Part shown: one piece after another, positions 4,820 through 6,436 of the stretch
Layout: every line of letters starts with the position of its first letter
Numbering within the stretch: the first letter of the stretch is position 1
Source: an uncultured Ruminococcus sp.
Lineage (GTDB): Bacteria > Bacillota_A > Clostridia > Oscillospirales > Ruminococcaceae
Length of the DNA stretch: 6,436 nucleotides
Direction: 5' to 3'
Assembly: GCA_947303535.1 (NCBI GenBank)
Contig: CAMYYQ010000066.1
Span: 1-6,436 of the forward strand
Position numbers and translations under genes: made by a program
Notes under the pieces: model-generated
Databases searched by the model: none
What the model saw: the letters and a program-made list of their open reading frames with translations, nothing else
What the model was told of the DNA's origin: nothing

Positions 4820-6436
4820 ATGTATCTGAGAATATTAAAAAAAGACCTTAAAAGAAAAAAGACCATGAATGTCATACTCCTGCTGTTCGTCATTCTTGCG
4901 ACCATGTTCGCCGCAAGCAGTGTCAACAACATAACTTCGGTAATAAACGGTCTTGACAATTACTTTGAAAAAGCAAACCTGAGTGACCACTTCATCATCA
5001 ACGTCAACAATAACGGTGACGAGATAGCTGATATGATATCGCAGAAATCCTCGGTCAAGGATTTTCGCAGAGAGGATCAGTTTTTCTTCGACGACAAGGG
5101 CGTGACCCGAAACGGAAAGAAGCTTATAGAACAGTCAGGCACTTTCCTTGCTCTTTCAATTGACAATGCGCAGATCAATTACTTCAACAGGGATAATGAG
5201 ATAATTACGGAAGTAAAAGAGGGAACGGCTTACTTCACAAGCACTCTTGCAAGCAAGTCAAACCTTGAGATCGGCGACAAATTCGATGTAAAAATAGGCA
5301 ATACCCAGCTGACATTTTCATACGCAGGCATTGCAAAGGACGCTTTTCTCGGCTCGGAAATGATGGGCAATTCCCGTATAATTATGAACAACAGCGATTA
5401 CGCAAAGATCGCCGCTGACGAAAAGGCTGACGAAAACAATCAGGCACAGATATTCTACATCAACGGCTATGATAAGAAGACTCTTGCCTCCGATCTTTCA
5501 GACCTGCCAAACGTCCAATTCAATAAAGATCAGACTCTCGTCAGAACTTCATACATCATGAACAGTATCGTAGCAGGACTTCTTCTTATAGTAAGTATCT
5601 GCCTGCTGATAGTCTCATTCGTAACTCTGAGATTTACCATAAGCTTCACCATAAACGAGGATTTCCGCGAAATAGGCGTAATGAAAGCGCTCGGACTAAG
5701 AAACAATTCCGTCCGCGGTCTGTACCTTGTAAAATATTTCGGTATCGCAGTCATCGGCGCAGTTATCGGTTTTGCGCTCAGCCTGCCTTTCGGAAATATG
5801 CTCCTTAAAAAGGTCAGTGACAATATGGTGCTTGCAAACGGCAATTCCATACTTATAGGCATCATATGCAGCCTTATAGTTATCGCTGTGATACTTCTCT
5901 TCTGCTGGAGCTGTACAAGAAAGATAAAGAAACTCTCACCTATCGACGCAGTAAGAAGCGGTCAGACAGGTGAAAGATTCAAGAAAAAGGGAGTGCTCCG
6001 CCTTGAAAAGTCAAAGCTCGGCACTACAGGCTTCCTTGCAGTAAACGACGTATTCAGCAGTCCCAAGCAGTTCTGCATAATGACATCTATCTTTACTGTA
6101 TGCCTGCTGCTTATAATGAGTCTTGCAAACACAGCAAATACACTCGGAAGTGAAAAGCTTATGCCTACACTGTGCGCTACTCCAAGTGATGCATACATAA
6201 CCGACACAGAAATGATATCACGCCTTATGACAGGTGAGAACTCATACAGCGAGATCGAGACTGAGATAGAAGATAAGCTTGCAGAAAACAATATGTCGGG
6301 TAAAGTCCATTCAGAAGCTCTGCTCTTCCCGCTGATGGAAGCTAACGGCAAAAAAGCAACAGCTGCATTCATGTACTGCAAGGACACAAAGGCTTCAGAC
6401 TACAACATCGTGCGGGCAACGCCCTTCCGGCGCGAT
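4820..6436 (+). CDS. FtsX/MacB-family ABC transporter permease (3' end outside window)
   Basis: 539 codons are open from ATG 4820 to the end of the window without a stop or frameshift. GAGGGG (4809-4814) lies 5 nt before the start. A basic N-terminus (LRILKKDLKRKK) leads into membrane segment 1 (about 17-37), and a soluble extracytoplasmic domain (about 40-245) follows. Segment 2 (about 248-272) and the cytoplasmic coupling motif REIGVMKALGL (about 283-293), the hallmark of FtsX-type permeases, come next. Segments 3 (about 302-322) and 4 (about 344-366) follow, and KKLSPIDAVRSG (about 370-381) is the usual end of a first FtsX unit. A second unit starts near 401 with GFLAVNDVFSSPKQF and segment 5 (about 418-436), again followed by a soluble domain. 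Known: such two-unit permeases of about 800 residues work with a separate ATP-binding subunit in peptide or lipid export, resistance or envelope signalling. No ATPase gene lies upstream, so it is probably downstream. The substrate is unknown. Confidence 0.85.
   Translation, partial: MYLRILKKDLKRKKTMNVILLLFVILATMFAASSVNNITSVINGLDNYFEKANLSDHFIINVNNNGDEIADMISQKSSVKDFRREDQFFFDDKGVTRNGKKLIEQSGTFLALSIDNAQINYFNRDNEIITEVKEGTAYFTSTLASKSNLEIGDKFDVKIGNTQLTFSYAGIAKDAFLGSEMMGNSRIIMNNSDYAKIAADEKADENNQAQIFYINGYDKKTLASDLSDLPNVQFNKDQTLVRTSYIMNSIVAGLLLIVSICLLIVSFVTLRFTISFTINEDFREIGVMKALGLRNNSVRGLYLVKYFGIAVIGAVIGFALSLPFGNMLLKKVSDNMVLANGNSILIGIICSLIVIAVILLFCWSCTRKIKKLSPIDAVRSGQTGERFKKKGVLRLEKSKLGTTGFLAVNDVFSSPKQFCIMTSIFTVCLLLIMSLANTANTLGSEKLMPTLCATPSDAYITDTEMISRLMTGENSYSEIETEIEDKLAENNMSGKVHSEALLFPLMEANGKKATAAFMYCKDTKASDYNIVRATPFRRD

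Noticed and set aside
5530..6387. Long minus-strand open frames (111 and 141 codons) opposite the permease
   Set aside because: They are shadows of the permease coding strand, lack ribosome sites, and the plus-strand protein shows clear FtsX motifs throughout.

Overview
The window looks like a chromosomal stretch from a clostridial gut or rumen Firmicute, probably close to Ruminococcus (Oscillospiraceae). I infer this from the moderate GC content, the AGGAGG-type ribosome sites, the many ATA, AGA and CTT codons, the AT-rich TTGACA/TATTAT promoters and the general style of the proteins. No 16S rRNA or other marker gene is present, so the placement is by feel.

Region 1 (1-3744) is one divergent regulatory unit. 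On the minus strand, a partial gene (1-357) encodes an NrtR-type Nudix-fold transcription regulator whose Nudix box has lost two of its three acidic residues. A 266-bp intergenic region then holds two divergent sigma-A promoters and four copies of a 23-bp imperfect palindrome, GATAATATCA-N3-TGATAATAAC (371-393, 448-470, 521-543, 584-606). One copy covers the -10 box of each promoter, so the regulator probably represses both itself and the plus-strand operon. That operon has three tightly packed genes: a J-domain protein fused to a degenerate, kinase-like domain (624-1595), a von Willebrand A (MIDAS) protein (1623-2531), and a divergent adenylosuccinate-synthetase (PurA) paralogue (2542-3744). 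The PurA paralogue keeps the GTPase core and the catalytic Asp and His but has a rewritten aspartate-binding loop. This is the candidate undescribed system: a nucleotide- or ADP-ribose-sensing repressor controlling a chaperone/pseudokinase + VWA + nucleotide-ligase module.

Region 2 (3745-4473) contains a strong hairpin shared by two convergent genes, and a minus-strand gene for a small zinc-ribbon membrane protein with its own consensus promoter. Its function is not recognisable.

Region 3 (4474-6436) starts with a 346-bp noncoding stretch carrying divergent promoters and a perfect 12-bp palindrome, followed by the first 539 codons of an FtsX/MacB-type ABC transporter permease that runs off the end of the window. 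No RNA gene, CRISPR array, insertion sequence or attachment site was seen.
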